From: Saprospiraceae bacterium
GTDB taxonomy: Bacteria > Bacteroidota > Bacteroidia > Chitinophagales > Saprospiraceae
Direction: 5' to 3'
DNA: 64,000 bases
Assembly: GCA_016787415.1 (NCBI GenBank)
Contig: JAEUUT010000196.1
Coordinates: 1-64,000, forward strand
Numbering within the stretch: position 1 is the stretch's first letter; each line of letters starts with the position of its first letter. Positions 27,080 to 36,501 of this stretch are shown here, in pieces. The translations under genes were made by a program, and so were the position numbers. The notes beneath the pieces were generated by a model that saw nothing but the letters and a program-made list of their open reading frames with translations, had not been told where the DNA came from and searched no databases.

Positions 27080-27520
27080 TTACCCCAGCAGGCCCAGTTC
27101 CTTGGCCTTTTGAATGGCCTGGGTACGGCGCTGGACATCCAGTTTTGAAAACACGTTGGAGGTATGGGTTTTTACTGTGTTCAGCGACAAAAACAGGCGT
27201 TCGGCAATTTCCTGATTGCTCAATCCCTGCGCAATCAGTTGCAGCACTTCATATTCACGTGGTGTGATATTCCAGTCGGAAAGTGCTTTTTCGGCCGATA
27301 GCAGGGGCACAGCAGCCTGTGGCGGTGCGCCCTCCTGCTTTTTTTTCCATTTCCCTGCCACTTTGCTGCCTGCCCATATACCTACGCCGCAACACACGAG
27401 CGCAACGAGCCCGGTATACATCGATTCTGCATGTTGTATAAACAGCAGCCGATAGCGGAAGTACTGCATCGACAGCAGCAACAGGCCCAATGCTATGCCG
27501 TAAATAATTATTTGCCGCAT
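27080..27520 (-). CDS. Membrane-anchored LuxR-family transcriptional regulator
   Basis: 146 residues. Two hydrophobic segments (about 3-24 and 37-55) tether it to the membrane. A LuxR-type helix-turn-helix follows at about 85-146 (LSDWNITPREYEVLQLIAQG, NQEIAERLFLSLNTVKTHTS). It has no receiver domain, so regulation must come from the membrane part or from proteolysis. The stop of sdaA... lies upstream on the same strand with only a few bases between, so they may be co-transcribed. Confidence 0.87.
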   Translation of the reverse strand: MRQIIIYGIALGLLLLSMQYFRYRLLFIQHAESMYTGLVALVCCGVGIWAGSKVAGKWKKKQEGAPPQAAVPLLSAEKALSDWNITPREYEVLQLIAQGLSNQEIAERLFLSLNTVKTHTSNVFSKLDVQRRTQAIQKAKELGLLG

Positions 27521-27524
27521 GGAA

Positions 27525-28931
27525 TCAACACTCTACGATATTAACCGAAATATGTACCGCCAGGCCGCCGTCTGCGGTTTCCTTGTACTTGGTGTTCATA
27601 TCGTCGGCCGTTTCTTTCATGGTTCGAATCACAGTATCGAGGCTCACTTTTGCCTTGGAGGGGTCGCTTTCCAGGGCTATCTGGCTGGCTGTAATGGCTT
27701 TAATCGCGCCCATTGTGTTGCGTTCGATGCAAGGCACCTGCACGAGTCCGCCGATGGGGTCGCAGGTCATGCCGAGGTGGTGTTCCATAGCGATTTCAGC
27801 AGCCATCATGGCCTGTTCGGCCGAGCCGCCGAGGCATTCGGTGAGTGCTGCGGCTGCCATGGCCGATGAAACGCCTATTTCGGCCTGGCACCCGCCCATA
27901 GCAGCCGAGATGGTAGCGCCTTTCTTGAACAGGCTGCCCATTTCTCCGGCTGTCAGCAAAAAACGCACAATGTCTTCCTCTACAAAACTGTCGCTGAAAC
28001 ACACATGGTACATCAAAACGGCGGGAATAACGCCGGCAGCGCCATTGGTGGGGGCCGTAACGACCCGGCCAAATGCGGCATTTTCTTCATTGACGGCAAG
28101 TGCGAAACAACTCACCCATTTGAGAATCTGTTGGAACGTGTGGTTGCCGCGGCTGATCTGCCGAATCCAGTCGTGTACATCGCGGTAGGGCCTGCCTTCC
28201 AACAGTTTGCTACTCATAGGCGCCGCGCGTCGTTGTACCTCCAGCCCGCCCGGCAACATGCCATCGGTATGACAGCCTTTGTAGATACAATCGCGCATAA
28301 CCTGCCATATATGCAACAGGTCTTCGTGAATCTGCGCTTCCGAACGCCAGATCAGTTCATTGCGAAACACAATTTCCCAGATAGACTGTCCTTCCTGCCC
28401 GCACCATTGTTTGAGTTCCGAGCCGCGGTCTATCGGGAAAGGCAGCACCACACTGCTGTGGTTGTTTTCCTCGCCTTCTTTCACCACAAAACCGCCGCCT
28501 ACGGAGTAGTAGGTGTGGCTCAGGCCCTTTCCATCCTCAAAAAAAGCGGTGAAAGTGAGTCCATTGGCGTGGTAAGGCAAGGCCTGGTCATATAGAAAAA
28601 CGACATCCAGTTCGGGGTCGAACGCAATATCCCGGCGGCCGCCGAGTCGTATGGTTTTTTGGGTATTGATGCGGTCGATGGTCGTTTGAACGGCGTCCAC
28701 AGGTATCGTCACCGGGTCGTCGCCATTTAGTCCGAGCAGCACAGCCAGGTCGGTGCCGTGCCCTTTGCCTGTTTTGGCGAGGCTGCCATACAGGTTGACC
28801 TGCACGGCTTTTACCTGATCCAGGTTGATTTCGCGGGTAAAGCGCTGCGCTGCCCTCCAGGGGCCCATGGTATGCGAACTCGATGGCCCGATACCGATTT
28901 TAAAAATGTCGAAGACGGAAATTCTTTCCAT
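27525..28931 (-). CDS. sdaA: L-serine ammonia-lyase (single-chain, iron-sulfur)
   Basis: 468 residues; converts L-serine to pyruvate and ammonia using a [4Fe-4S] cluster. The N-terminal beta domain starts SVFDIFKIGIGPSSSHTMGP, the family signature. The alpha domain has TNGAAGVIPAVLMYH, and cluster cysteines are expected in MTCDPIGG and VPCIERN near the C-terminus. The length matches fused single-chain bacterial enzymes. It lies just upstream of the LuxR gene on the same strand, and its 5' side faces the GGTTGATGAG repeat element. Confidence 0.93.
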   Translation of the reverse strand: MERISVFDIFKIGIGPSSSHTMGPWRAAQRFTREINLDQVKAVQVNLYGSLAKTGKGHGTDLAVLLGLNGDDPVTIPVDAVQTTIDRINTQKTIRLGGRRDIAFDPELDVVFLYDQALPYHANGLTFTAFFEDGKGLSHTYYSVGGGFVVKEGEENNHSSVVLPFPIDRGSELKQWCGQEGQSIWEIVFRNELIWRSEAQIHEDLLHIWQVMRDCIYKGCHTDGMLPGGLEVQRRAAPMSSKLLEGRPYRDVHDWIRQISRGNHTFQQILKWVSCFALAVNEENAAFGRVVTAPTNGAAGVIPAVLMYHVCFSDSFVEEDIVRFLLTAGEMGSLFKKGATISAAMGGCQAEIGVSSAMAAAALTECLGGSAEQAMMAAEIAMEHHLGMTCDPIGGLVQVPCIERNTMGAIKAITASQIALESDPSKAKVSLDTVIRTMKETADDMNTKYKETADGGLAVHISVNIVEC

Positions 28932-28957
28932 GAAAATTTGGTTGGTGGTGGAGGGAG

Positions 28958-29229
28958 GGTTGATGAGGGTTGATAAGGTTGATGAGGGTTGATGAGGGTT
29001 GATGAGGGTTGATGAGGGTTGATAAATGTTGATGGGGTTGATGAGGGTTGATGGGGTTGATGAGGGTTGATAAGGGTTGATAAGGGTTGATAAATGTTGA
29101 TGAGGGTTGATAAACAGCGGCTTGGGTAAGGGTTGAATTTTTCATTCATCGAGTGGTTAATTATCAACCCTCATCAACCCTTATCAACCCTCATCAACAT
29201 TTATCAACCCTCATCAACCTCATCAACCC
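28958..29229. repeat. GGTTGATGAG-family inverted repeat element (copy 1)
   Basis: About fourteen imperfect copies of GGTTGATGAG or GGTTGATAAG (28958-29114) are followed by a spacer with TTCATTCATCGAGTGG and then an inverted arm of about seven copies (29162-29229). It occupies most of the 375-base divergent gap between sdaA and the MFS gene. A shorter relative with a similar spacer lies at 44491-44605. Confidence 0.92.
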
Positions 29230-29306
29230 AAAACCCACAAAAAAACACCTATCTGTCGGCGCGGTTTCGTTCTTTTGTGCTGCCCGACATTTTCCTTGCA
29301 TGATTC

Positions 29307-30554
29307 ATGACAAAATCTACGCCTGACGCTTACGCCGCCCTCCGAGTCCCCGCATACCGGCGTTTTCTTTCTATGCGGCTAACGATGACCCTGAGCACAC
29401 AAATACTGTCCGTTTCGGTCGGTTATTTTGTGTACGACCTGACATCCAGTCCGCTTATGCTGGGCTTGATCGGACTGGCGGAAGCTTTGCCGGCTATTGG
29501 CATCAGCCTGTATGCCGGGCATTTGGCCGACAAACACAACCGGCGGAATATTATAGCAGCCTGTATTCTGTTGTTTTTGTTGTGCGGGTTATCCATCTGC
29601 ACGCTGGCATTTTACCGGGATACGATGGATAAAACGGTGCTGCTCACGGGTATCTACACAGTGATTTTTTTTACCGGCATTGCCCGGGGCTTTTTCAGTC
29701 CCACCAATTTCGCATTTCTTCCTCAACTGGTTGACAGGGCGACCCTTCCGAACGCCATCACCTGGAATAGCAGTTCCTGGGAAGTAGCGAGTATTACCGG
29801 GCTGGGGCTGGGCGGTTTGCTGTATGGTTTTGCGGGGGTAACGACGACTTTCTGTATCATGACAGCCTTGACAGCGCTGGCCTTTATTTTTATTCTGCGT
29901 ATAGCGCCAAGGCCGGTTCCTGTCATCGATCGGGTTGAATCGGCTGCGCAGCGTATCCGGGAAGGTATTCGCTTCGTATTCAACAATCAATTGATTATCA
30001 GCGCTGTAATGCTGGATTTGTTTGCCGTGTTGTTTGGCGGCGCCGTGGCCCTGCTACCTGTATATGCCAAAGACATTCTGAAAGTTGGTCCTGAAGGTTT
30101 GGGCATATTACGGGCTGCCATGTCATTGGGCGCCATCAGCATGGCCTTTTTCCTGGCACACAATCCGCTGAACAAGGGCGCCGGCAAAATCATGCTGGCC
30201 TGTGTGGCCGGTTTTGGCCTGTGCATCATCGGTTTCGGATTCAGCACCTGGTTTCCGCTCTCTTTTTTCTTCCTCTTTGTAGCAGGTGTACTCGACGAAG
30301 TAAGCGTATTTATCCGCGCCTCCCTTGTACAGTTTCAAACACCCGACCACATGAAAGGCCGGGTATCATCGGTCAATACTATTTTTATTACCTCTTCCAA
30401 TGAAATCGGCGCTTTTGAAAGCGGCCTGGCAGCCAGCCTGATGGGGACAGTGCCTTCTGTCATTTTCGGCGGCATCATGACCTTAGTGGTCGTGGGCGTG
30501 ACGTGGTGGAAAGCGCCCAAATTAAGAACCTATGACCTAAGTCCTGAGTCCTAA
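29307..30554 (+). CDS. MFS transporter, enterobactin-exporter (EntS)-like
   Basis: 415-residue inner-membrane protein with about twelve hydrophobic segments. The N-terminal YRRFLSMRLTMTLSTQILSV and the loop motif GHLADKHNRRNI between helices 2 and 3 are typical of MFS_3 (EntS-like) exporters, which move small molecules such as siderophores or drugs by proton exchange. No siderophore genes are nearby, so the substrate is unknown. It converges with gcvH across a long palindrome. Confidence 0.88.
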   Translation: MTKSTPDAYAALRVPAYRRFLSMRLTMTLSTQILSVSVGYFVYDLTSSPLMLGLIGLAEALPAIGISLYAGHLADKHNRRNIIAACILLFLLCGLSICTLAFYRDTMDKTVLLTGIYTVIFFTGIARGFFSPTNFAFLPQLVDRATLPNAITWNSSSWEVASITGLGLGGLLYGFAGVTTTFCIMTALTALAFIFILRIAPRPVPVIDRVESAAQRIREGIRFVFNNQLIISAVMLDLFAVLFGGAVALLPVYAKDILKVGPEGLGILRAAMSLGAISMAFFLAHNPLNKGAGKIMLACVAGFGLCIIGFGFSTWFPLSFFFLFVAGVLDEVSVFIRASLVQFQTPDHMKGRVSSVNTIFITSSNEIGAFESGLAASLMGTVPSVIFGGIMTLVVVGVTWWKAPKLRTYDLSPES

Positions 30555-30673
30555 GTCCTGAGTCGTAAGTCCTAAGTCCGTAGATTACACCTTGTTACCC
30601 TTGGAATTAATATTCAGAAAAGCCAAGGGTAACAAGGTGTAATCTACGGACTTAGGACTTACGACTCAGGACT
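30554..30673. repeat. Inverted repeat with 51-bp arms (CCTAAGT/CCTGAGT words)
   Basis: Arms 30554-30604 and 30623-30673 are exact reverse complements with an 18-base loop; further CCTGAGT/CCTAAGT words extend both sides. The inner part of each arm is unique sequence (GATTACACCTTGTTACCCTT). It lies between the convergent MFS and gcvH genes and touches the MFS stop codon. Confidence 0.93.
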
Positions 30674-30685
30674 CAGGACTTTTAG

Positions 30686-31072
30686 TCATCCAACATGTGC
30701 CTCATATTCCTCTGCACTCAGCAGTCCATCCAGGTCAGAAGGGTTGGCAATTTCAATTTTAACAATCCAGCCCGAGCCATAGGGATCTTCATTGATCAGG
30801 GCAGGATCGCCTTTGTCGCTTACCTTTTCATTGAATTCCAGCACTTTTGCGGTGACCGGCATAAATAATTCGGAGGTCGTTTTGACGGCTTCCACCGTAC
30901 CGAAGACAGCGTTTGCTTCCACGGTTTCTCCAACCGTTTCCACTTCGACGTAAACCAGTTCGCCCAATTCGCCCTGAGCAAAATCGGTGATGCCCACATA
31001 AGCGACATTGCCGCCTTCAACGCGAAGCCATTCGTGATCTTTGGTGTATTTGCAGTTAGCAGGGAATTTCAT
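30686..31072 (-). CDS. gcvH: Glycine cleavage system H protein
   Basis: 128-residue lipoyl carrier of the glycine cleavage complex. The lipoylated lysine is K64 in VEAVKTTSEL. The flanking VGITDFAQGELGELVYVE and the end LLSAEEYEAHVG are typical of GcvH. It is monocistronic here; gcvT and gcvP are not in the window. A short AGTGAAT-type repeat sits just before the start codon. Confidence 0.95.
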   Translation of the reverse strand: MKFPANCKYTKDHEWLRVEGGNVAYVGITDFAQGELGELVYVEVETVGETVEANAVFGTVEAVKTTSELFMPVTAKVLEFNEKVSDKGDPALINEDPYGSGWIVKIEIANPSDLDGLLSAEEYEAHVG

Positions 31073-31306
31073 AGTGAGTAGTGAATAGTGAATAGAAATT
31101 CTTGTGCGGCAAATGTAGTATTTTCAGGCAGGGTCAAAATGATGTCGGCAAAAAAATGTTGAATCGCACCTCATCTTGGTCGTCAGCAGACAAAGAGAAA
31201 TTTTTCGGCTAATAAGAGCCCAGTCATTCAGGCAAAAACCCCATTTTTGGCCTGCGAAATAATCGGCCCGCCGATGCCTTGTTCACGCTTATGAAATCTC
31301 TTTGAT

Positions 31307-32605
31307 ATGAAATATCAGGCACTTAGTTCTGAACTGTTCCAGCACAATCGCAAGCGCTTTGCTCGCGAGATGAAGCCCAATACACTGGCTATTTTTAACT
31401 CGAACGACCAGATGCCGCGTTCGGGTGATGCATTCCACAATTTCCGTCAGAATGCCGGCTTGTACTACCTCACCGGCATCGACCAGGAAGAAACCATGCT
31501 CCTGCTCTTTCCCGACTGCCCGAAAGATGGCCACAAGGAAGTGCTGCTGATTCGCCGTACCAACGAACACCTTGCCGTGTGGGAAGGCCATAAATATACC
31601 AAAGAAGAGGCCCGCGCAGCCTCCGGCATCGAAAAAGTATATTTCACGGACGAAGCAGATGCGCTGATCAACGAGATGATTCTGCTTTCCGACGGCATTT
31701 ATCTCAACCTCAATGAAAACGACCGCTACCTGTCGCCGGTAGAATACCGCGACCTGCGCTTTGCCCGCGAAATCCGCGACCGATACCCTGCCCACGCGGT
31801 GTATCGCTCCCAACTCATTTTGAAAAAACTCCAGACCGTAAAAAGTCAGTGGGAAGTGGATGCCACCCAACACTGCATCGACATCACCGGAAAAGCGTTC
31901 CGTCGGGTACTCGAATTTGCCAAACCAGGCGTATGGGAGTACGAAATCGAAGCGGAAATTATACACGAATTTATCCGCAACCGCGCTACCGGCCACGCCT
32001 ACACGCCCATTATCGGTACCGGAAAAAATGCCTGCGTGCTACACTATATCGAAAACAACTGCCAATGCCAGGCCGGCGACGTAGTATTGATGGATTTTGG
32101 CTGCGAATATGCCAACTACAATGCCGACCTGACGCGTTCCATCCCTATTAGCGGTACGTTTACAGATCGGCAGCGCGCTGTGTACAACTCCGTGCTGCAT
32201 GTGCTGAAAGAAGCCCGCGCCATGCTCGTACCCGGCACTACCCTGGAAGAATACAACAAGGAAGTGGGCAAAATCATGGAAGGTGAATTGCTCAACCTGG
32301 GACTTATCAGCCGCGACGACATCGAAAAGCAGGATAAAAACTGGCCCGCCTACAAGAAATACTTCATGCACGGCACCAGCCACCACCTTGGCCTCGACGT
32401 ACACGACATCATGTTTCGCTACGAACCGTTCCGCGCAGGCAACCTATTTACCTGCGAACCCGGCATCTACATTCCGGAAGAAAACCTCGGTATTCGCATT
32501 GAAAACAATATCCTTATTACCGATAATGGCCCCGTGGATATGTTTAAAGACATACCAATGGAAGCCGAGGAAATTGAGGAATTGATGAATGCAATGGTAG
32601 CGTAA
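31307..32605 (+). CDS. pepP: Xaa-Pro aminopeptidase (M24B)
   Basis: 432 residues; removes N-terminal residues next to proline. The N-terminal creatinase-like domain (about 1-170) is followed by a pita-bread catalytic domain. The dinuclear metal ligands are visible: MDFGCEYANYNADLTRS with two Asp, HGTSHHLGLDVHD with His, TCEPGIYIPEE with Glu, and GIRIENNILIT with Glu. Cytoplasmic. It converges with the DUF4394 gene across a repeat element. Confidence 0.92.
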   Translation: MKYQALSSELFQHNRKRFAREMKPNTLAIFNSNDQMPRSGDAFHNFRQNAGLYYLTGIDQEETMLLLFPDCPKDGHKEVLLIRRTNEHLAVWEGHKYTKEEARAASGIEKVYFTDEADALINEMILLSDGIYLNLNENDRYLSPVEYRDLRFAREIRDRYPAHAVYRSQLILKKLQTVKSQWEVDATQHCIDITGKAFRRVLEFAKPGVWEYEIEAEIIHEFIRNRATGHAYTPIIGTGKNACVLHYIENNCQCQAGDVVLMDFGCEYANYNADLTRSIPISGTFTDRQRAVYNSVLHVLKEARAMLVPGTTLEEYNKEVGKIMEGELLNLGLISRDDIEKQDKNWPAYKKYFMHGTSHHLGLDVHDIMFRYEPFRAGNLFTCEPGIYIPEENLGIRIENNILITDNGPVDMFKDIPMEAEEIEELMNAMVA

Positions 32606-32606
32606 G

Positions 32607-32752
32607 GAGAAGCAAAGGGCAAGAGGCAAGAAGCAAAAGGCAAGAGGCAAAGGGCAAAAAGCAATGAACGGACCGCCCCCTTTGCTTTTTGCCTCTTGCC
32701 CCTTGCCTCTTGCTCTTCGCCCCTTGCCCTTGCCTTTTGCCCTTCGCTTCTT
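32607..32752. repeat. Inverted repeat of GCAAGAG/GCAAAAG words
   Basis: Purine-rich words (GCAAGAG, GCAAAAG, GCAAAGG) at 32607-32663 face pyrimidine-rich complements at 32688-32752 across a spacer of about 24 bases. It lies between the convergent pepP and DUF4394 genes. The pairing is imperfect but long. Confidence 0.85.
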
Positions 32753-32847
32753 CCTTTCAAAACACAAACCGCCAGGCGTCTCTACGCCCGACGGTCTGCT
32801 AATTTCACAAAACAAATTCCTAATGTCGGATGCTATGCAGTGCAAGC

Positions 32848-35800
32848 CTATCGATTGCCCTGCACCACTATTTTAGTGGTACCAAGTAGATATTGGTCTG
32901 AAATGAGTCGCAGCAAATACATGCCAGCGGGTTGTTGGGCCACATCCCAGCGAGCCTGTTGTATGCCGGCAGGCATCTGGCCATCCAGCAGCGTAGCAAC
33001 ATGGCGGCCCGTCATATCCGTTACTTCCAGGCGTACAGAAGCGCTTTCCTGAAGTGTAAATACAATATTCGTTTGCTGCGATGCCGGATTGGGTTGTGCA
33101 TTCAAAGCGGTTTGTTGTGCTATTGGATCGCCTACGGCCACTACGCCGATGGAATCGATATACACAGCAATATCCCGAACAGCGATGCCCAGACCGATTT
33201 TGCCTGCCAGGCTGGTGCTGCCCGAAGCCAGATCGACGGTGTAGAATTGATCGACAAGCGCCGCGCCTGTGTTGGCTGATACATAGGCTTCGTTGCCGGC
33301 TGTTTCAAAATCGTAGTAGATATCAAAATCGATACTTGCTTCTGAAGGATTCACTATAAAGCCGGATGCGCCGATCGTATTCAAAACGCCGTTGTTGGGA
33401 GGGTTTTGCGTACAAAATACATTCAGGGAGTCATCATACACGAACAAGGTAGTAGCCGTTGTGCCGTTAAAACTATTGCTGTAAGCGGCGGCTCCCACCG
33501 CAGGATTGATGCCGCTGTTCACATCGGCTGCCGCAAACGAGAGGTTTCCATCGGTAGCCACCAGGGCTCCGGTGCCAGGATGCAGGCGGTAGTTGGCATT
33601 GTTGGCGCCTACTACTCGAATACGATCGACTACCGGATTGAAATCAACACCAATATCACCCGTTCCAAGAGCCAGGGTAACAGCAGCATCTCCAATAGCC
33701 GTAGCCACTCCGCTGATGCGATCCACATTGTACAAGCGCGCCTCGCCAGTGACGGCATTGTATCCAAGGGCTACCAGATCGCCTGTAGACGGCCGGAAAT
33801 CCATGCCCACCAGCAGTTGGCCAACGGCAACACCTGTTACAGGAACGATGTCGCGCACGATACCAGGCGCTTCTGAGTCGAAAGAAATCAGGTTGTTGGT
33901 AGAAGTGAGTGCATATATGAGTCGGCCAGCGAGCGTATCGGGCACTACCCGGTCAATCAGCACAGCGATATCGGTAACAGGTATGCCAAAGCCAATAAAA
34001 CCTTTAGGAATGGCCAGGCCTATTGCCAAATCAAGGCGGAACAATTGATCGATGGTTTGAACACCTGTATTGGCCGACAAATATGCCGCATTGCTACTGC
34101 TTGTACCATCAAAAAAGATGTCCATATCGGAACTCGCATCTGTAAGGTTGACACTCAGCCCACTGATACCTATTGTATTCAACACACCGTTGTTGGGCGG
34201 AATTTGGGTTGTGAGCACATTCAGCGAATCGTCATAATTGTACAAAACGGTAGCCGTCGTGCCGATATAACTATTGGTGTAGGCTACTGCGCCGATCGAT
34301 GGGTTAGCCGCTGCATTCACGTCGGTAGCGGCAAATGCCAGGTCGGCGTCTGTCGCCACCACAGCGCCGGTCACGGGATGCAGGCGGTAATTGGCATTGT
34401 TGCTGCCGGTCAAGCGAATACGGTCGACCGTCGGGTTGAAATCGAAACCGATTTTACCCATACCTGCTTCCAGCATAGCGGGCGCGGCGCCAACGGTAGT
34501 AGCAGCGCCTGTTGTCGTATTGACGGTGTACAAATTTGCTTCGCCAGTAGTGCTATTGTAACCCAGTACATACAATTCGCCGGTGGCTGGTCGAAAATCC
34601 ATACCCGATAACACCTGCCCTGCCGCCAATCCGCTTACCGGAACAAGTGAACGAACGATAGCCGGCGCGTCTGAGTCGAACGAAATCAGGTTGTTATTGC
34701 CTGTGAGGGCATACACCAGATGGCCTGTTATTTCTTCCGGCACATTTCTGTTAATTTGAATGGCAATATCGTTTACCGCAATACCCAGCCCGATACTGCC
34801 GATGAGCGTGGCATTTCCGCTTGCCAAATCAAGCCGATACCACTGGTCGATGGAAAAACCTGCAATATTGGCCGATAAAAATGCCTGGTTGGTATGTGTT
34901 GTTGTATCGAAAAAGATATCGAGGTCAGCGGATTGCTCTAAGAGGTTCAATACAATTCCACTGTTTCCCACGGTATTCAGCACACCATTGTTCGGCGGAA
35001 TTTGGGTGGTTAGTACATTGAGCGAGTCGTCATAATTGTATAAAACAGTAGTTGCTGCACCGATATAACTATTGGTGTATGCCACAGCACCGATAGAAGG
35101 ATTAGCAGCAGCATGGAGGTCGGTGGCAGCAAACGCCAGATCCAAATCCGTAGCGGCTACGGCGCCCGTCACAGGATGCAGGCGATAATTGGCGTTGTTG
35201 CTGCCCGTTACTCGAATGCGGTCGACTGTTGGGTTGAAGTCGAAACCGATTTTATTCATCCCGGCCTCCAGCATCACGGGTGCACTGCCGACAGCAGTAG
35301 CCACTCCCGTCATGGTGTGGATGGTGTAGAGGCGTGCTTCACCATTCATATTGTTGTAACCGAGTGCATATAACTCGCCCGTCGCAGGGCGAAAATCCAT
35401 GCCTGCCAGCACCTGCCCGGTTGCCACTCCGCTCACCGGCGTTACGCTACGAATCACCCCCGGCAGATCGGAGTCGAAAGAAATGAGGTTACCCGTACTG
35501 CTGAGCGCAAATACGAGGTGGCCCGTTACCGTTGCGGGCACATCGCGGATAATCTCGATGGCGATATCATCCACTTCCAGGCCGGCGCCCACGGCGCCCA
35601 CCAGGGTGCTGGCGCCTGTCTGTAAATTTACACTGAACAGATAATCCAGGAAGGTAAACTCGTCGCTGGTTACCAGAAATGCCACATTACTGGCTGTAGC
35701 GGCATCGAAAACAATATCAAAATCAGAAGTTTGATTGTCCGGATGCAGGTTGATGCCCAGGTTGCCTACCGTATTCAACACGCCGTTGTTGGGCGGCAAC

Positions 35801-36417
35801 TGTGTGGTCAGTATGCCCAGCGAGTCGTCTATGTTGTACAGTGTCGTAGAAGTAGCGCCGATATAACTGTTCGTATAGGCCACTGTGCCTACAGAAGGGT
35901 TAGCGCCGGCATTCGGGTCGGTACCGGAAAAAGAAAGATCGCCATCCACGGCTACCAATGCGCCCGTCACCGGATGCAGGCGGTAGTTGGCGTTGTTGCT
36001 GCCCGTTACCCGAATACGGTCGACCGTGGGGTTAAAATCAAAACCGATTTTGCCCATTTCAGGGTCGAGGGCAATCGGTGCGGCGCCTACGGCAGTTGCC
36101 GCCCCGGTTGTTTTGTCGATGGTGTATATGCGGGCATTGCCACTGGTCTGGTTGTAGCCAAGCGCATACAACTGGCCGGTAGCGGGACGAAAATCCATCC
36201 CGGAAATGCTCAGGTCGGCATCTATTCCGGTGATGACAGTATTCGACAACAGCAGGGTGGGCGCTGTTGCTTCAAAAGAGATCAGGTTGCTTCCCGAAAC
36301 GGCAAATACGTTTTGGGCGTACAAAGTATTAGTACAAAAAAAATAGCATCCGAGCAAGCACGGGAGGCAAAAACGGAGCGTAGTAAAAAACGAAAACAAG
36401 GTAGAATGATGGAGCAT
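32848..36417 (-). CDS. Type IX secreted protein with four DUF4394 repeats
   Basis: 1189 residues from the ATG at 36417, which places a signal peptide (ending near TLYAQ) at the N-terminus; the ORF extends further upstream without a better start. Four repeats of about 270 residues follow, each with a GMDFRPATG(E/Q)LYALGYN block, a VDRIRVTGSNNANYRLHP block and a TQ(L/I)PPNNGVLNT block, matching DUF4394. Repeat 4 is the most diverged. The C-terminal 85 residues (QPNPASQQTNIVF to the end) form a type IX sorting domain, so the protein is exported by the gldKLMN system and probably fixed on the cell surface or released. Binding role unknown. Confidence 0.88.
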   Translation of the reverse strand: MLHHSTLFSFFTTLRFCLPCLLGCYFFCTNTLYAQNVFAVSGSNLISFEATAPTLLLSNTVITGIDADLSISGMDFRPATGQLYALGYNQTSGNARIYTIDKTTGAATAVGAAPIALDPEMGKIGFDFNPTVDRIRVTGSNNANYRLHPVTGALVAVDGDLSFSGTDPNAGANPSVGTVAYTNSYIGATSTTLYNIDDSLGILTTQLPPNNGVLNTVGNLGINLHPDNQTSDFDIVFDAATASNVAFLVTSDEFTFLDYLFSVNLQTGASTLVGAVGAGLEVDDIAIEIIRDVPATVTGHLVFALSSTGNLISFDSDLPGVIRSVTPVSGVATGQVLAGMDFRPATGELYALGYNNMNGEARLYTIHTMTGVATAVGSAPVMLEAGMNKIGFDFNPTVDRIRVTGSNNANYRLHPVTGAVAATDLDLAFAATDLHAAANPSIGAVAYTNSYIGAATTVLYNYDDSLNVLTTQIPPNNGVLNTVGNSGIVLNLLEQSADLDIFFDTTTHTNQAFLSANIAGFSIDQWYRLDLASGNATLIGSIGLGIAVNDIAIQINRNVPEEITGHLVYALTGNNNLISFDSDAPAIVRSLVPVSGLAAGQVLSGMDFRPATGELYVLGYNSTTGEANLYTVNTTTGAATTVGAAPAMLEAGMGKIGFDFNPTVDRIRLTGSNNANYRLHPVTGAVVATDADLAFAATDVNAAANPSIGAVAYTNSYIGTTATVLYNYDDSLNVLTTQIPPNNGVLNTIGISGLSVNLTDASSDMDIFFDGTSSSNAAYLSANTGVQTIDQLFRLDLAIGLAIPKGFIGFGIPVTDIAVLIDRVVPDTLAGRLIYALTSTNNLISFDSEAPGIVRDIVPVTGVAVGQLLVGMDFRPSTGDLVALGYNAVTGEARLYNVDRISGVATAIGDAAVTLALGTGDIGVDFNPVVDRIRVVGANNANYRLHPGTGALVATDGNLSFAAADVNSGINPAVGAAAYSNSFNGTTATTLFVYDDSLNVFCTQNPPNNGVLNTIGASGFIVNPSEASIDFDIYYDFETAGNEAYVSANTGAALVDQFYTVDLASGSTSLAGKIGLGIAVRDIAVYIDSIGVVAVGDPIAQQTALNAQPNPASQQTNIVFTLQESASVRLEVTDMTGRHVATLLDGQMPAGIQQARWDVAQQPAGMYLLRLISDQYLLGTTKIVVQGNR

Positions 36418-36501
36418 CGCAGATTGTTTAAGCAGGTTGGAAAATTTGGGCCGAAACTGCCCTTTCAACTTACCTACGAGTGCTCCCCTCAATTTGGTTT
36501 T

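Noticed and set aside
28811..29167. Open frames encoding INPHQPSST-type repeats
   Set aside because: They are translations of the GGTTGATGAG array and overlap the start of sdaA; no independent coding signal.
28958..29229. Possible CRISPR array
   Set aside because: Repeat words are contiguous with no unique spacers of constant length, and no cas gene is present.
31073..31306. tRNA or small RNA gene in the gcvH-pepP gap
   Set aside because: No cloverleaf, T-loop (GGTTCGA-type) or terminator was found on either strand.
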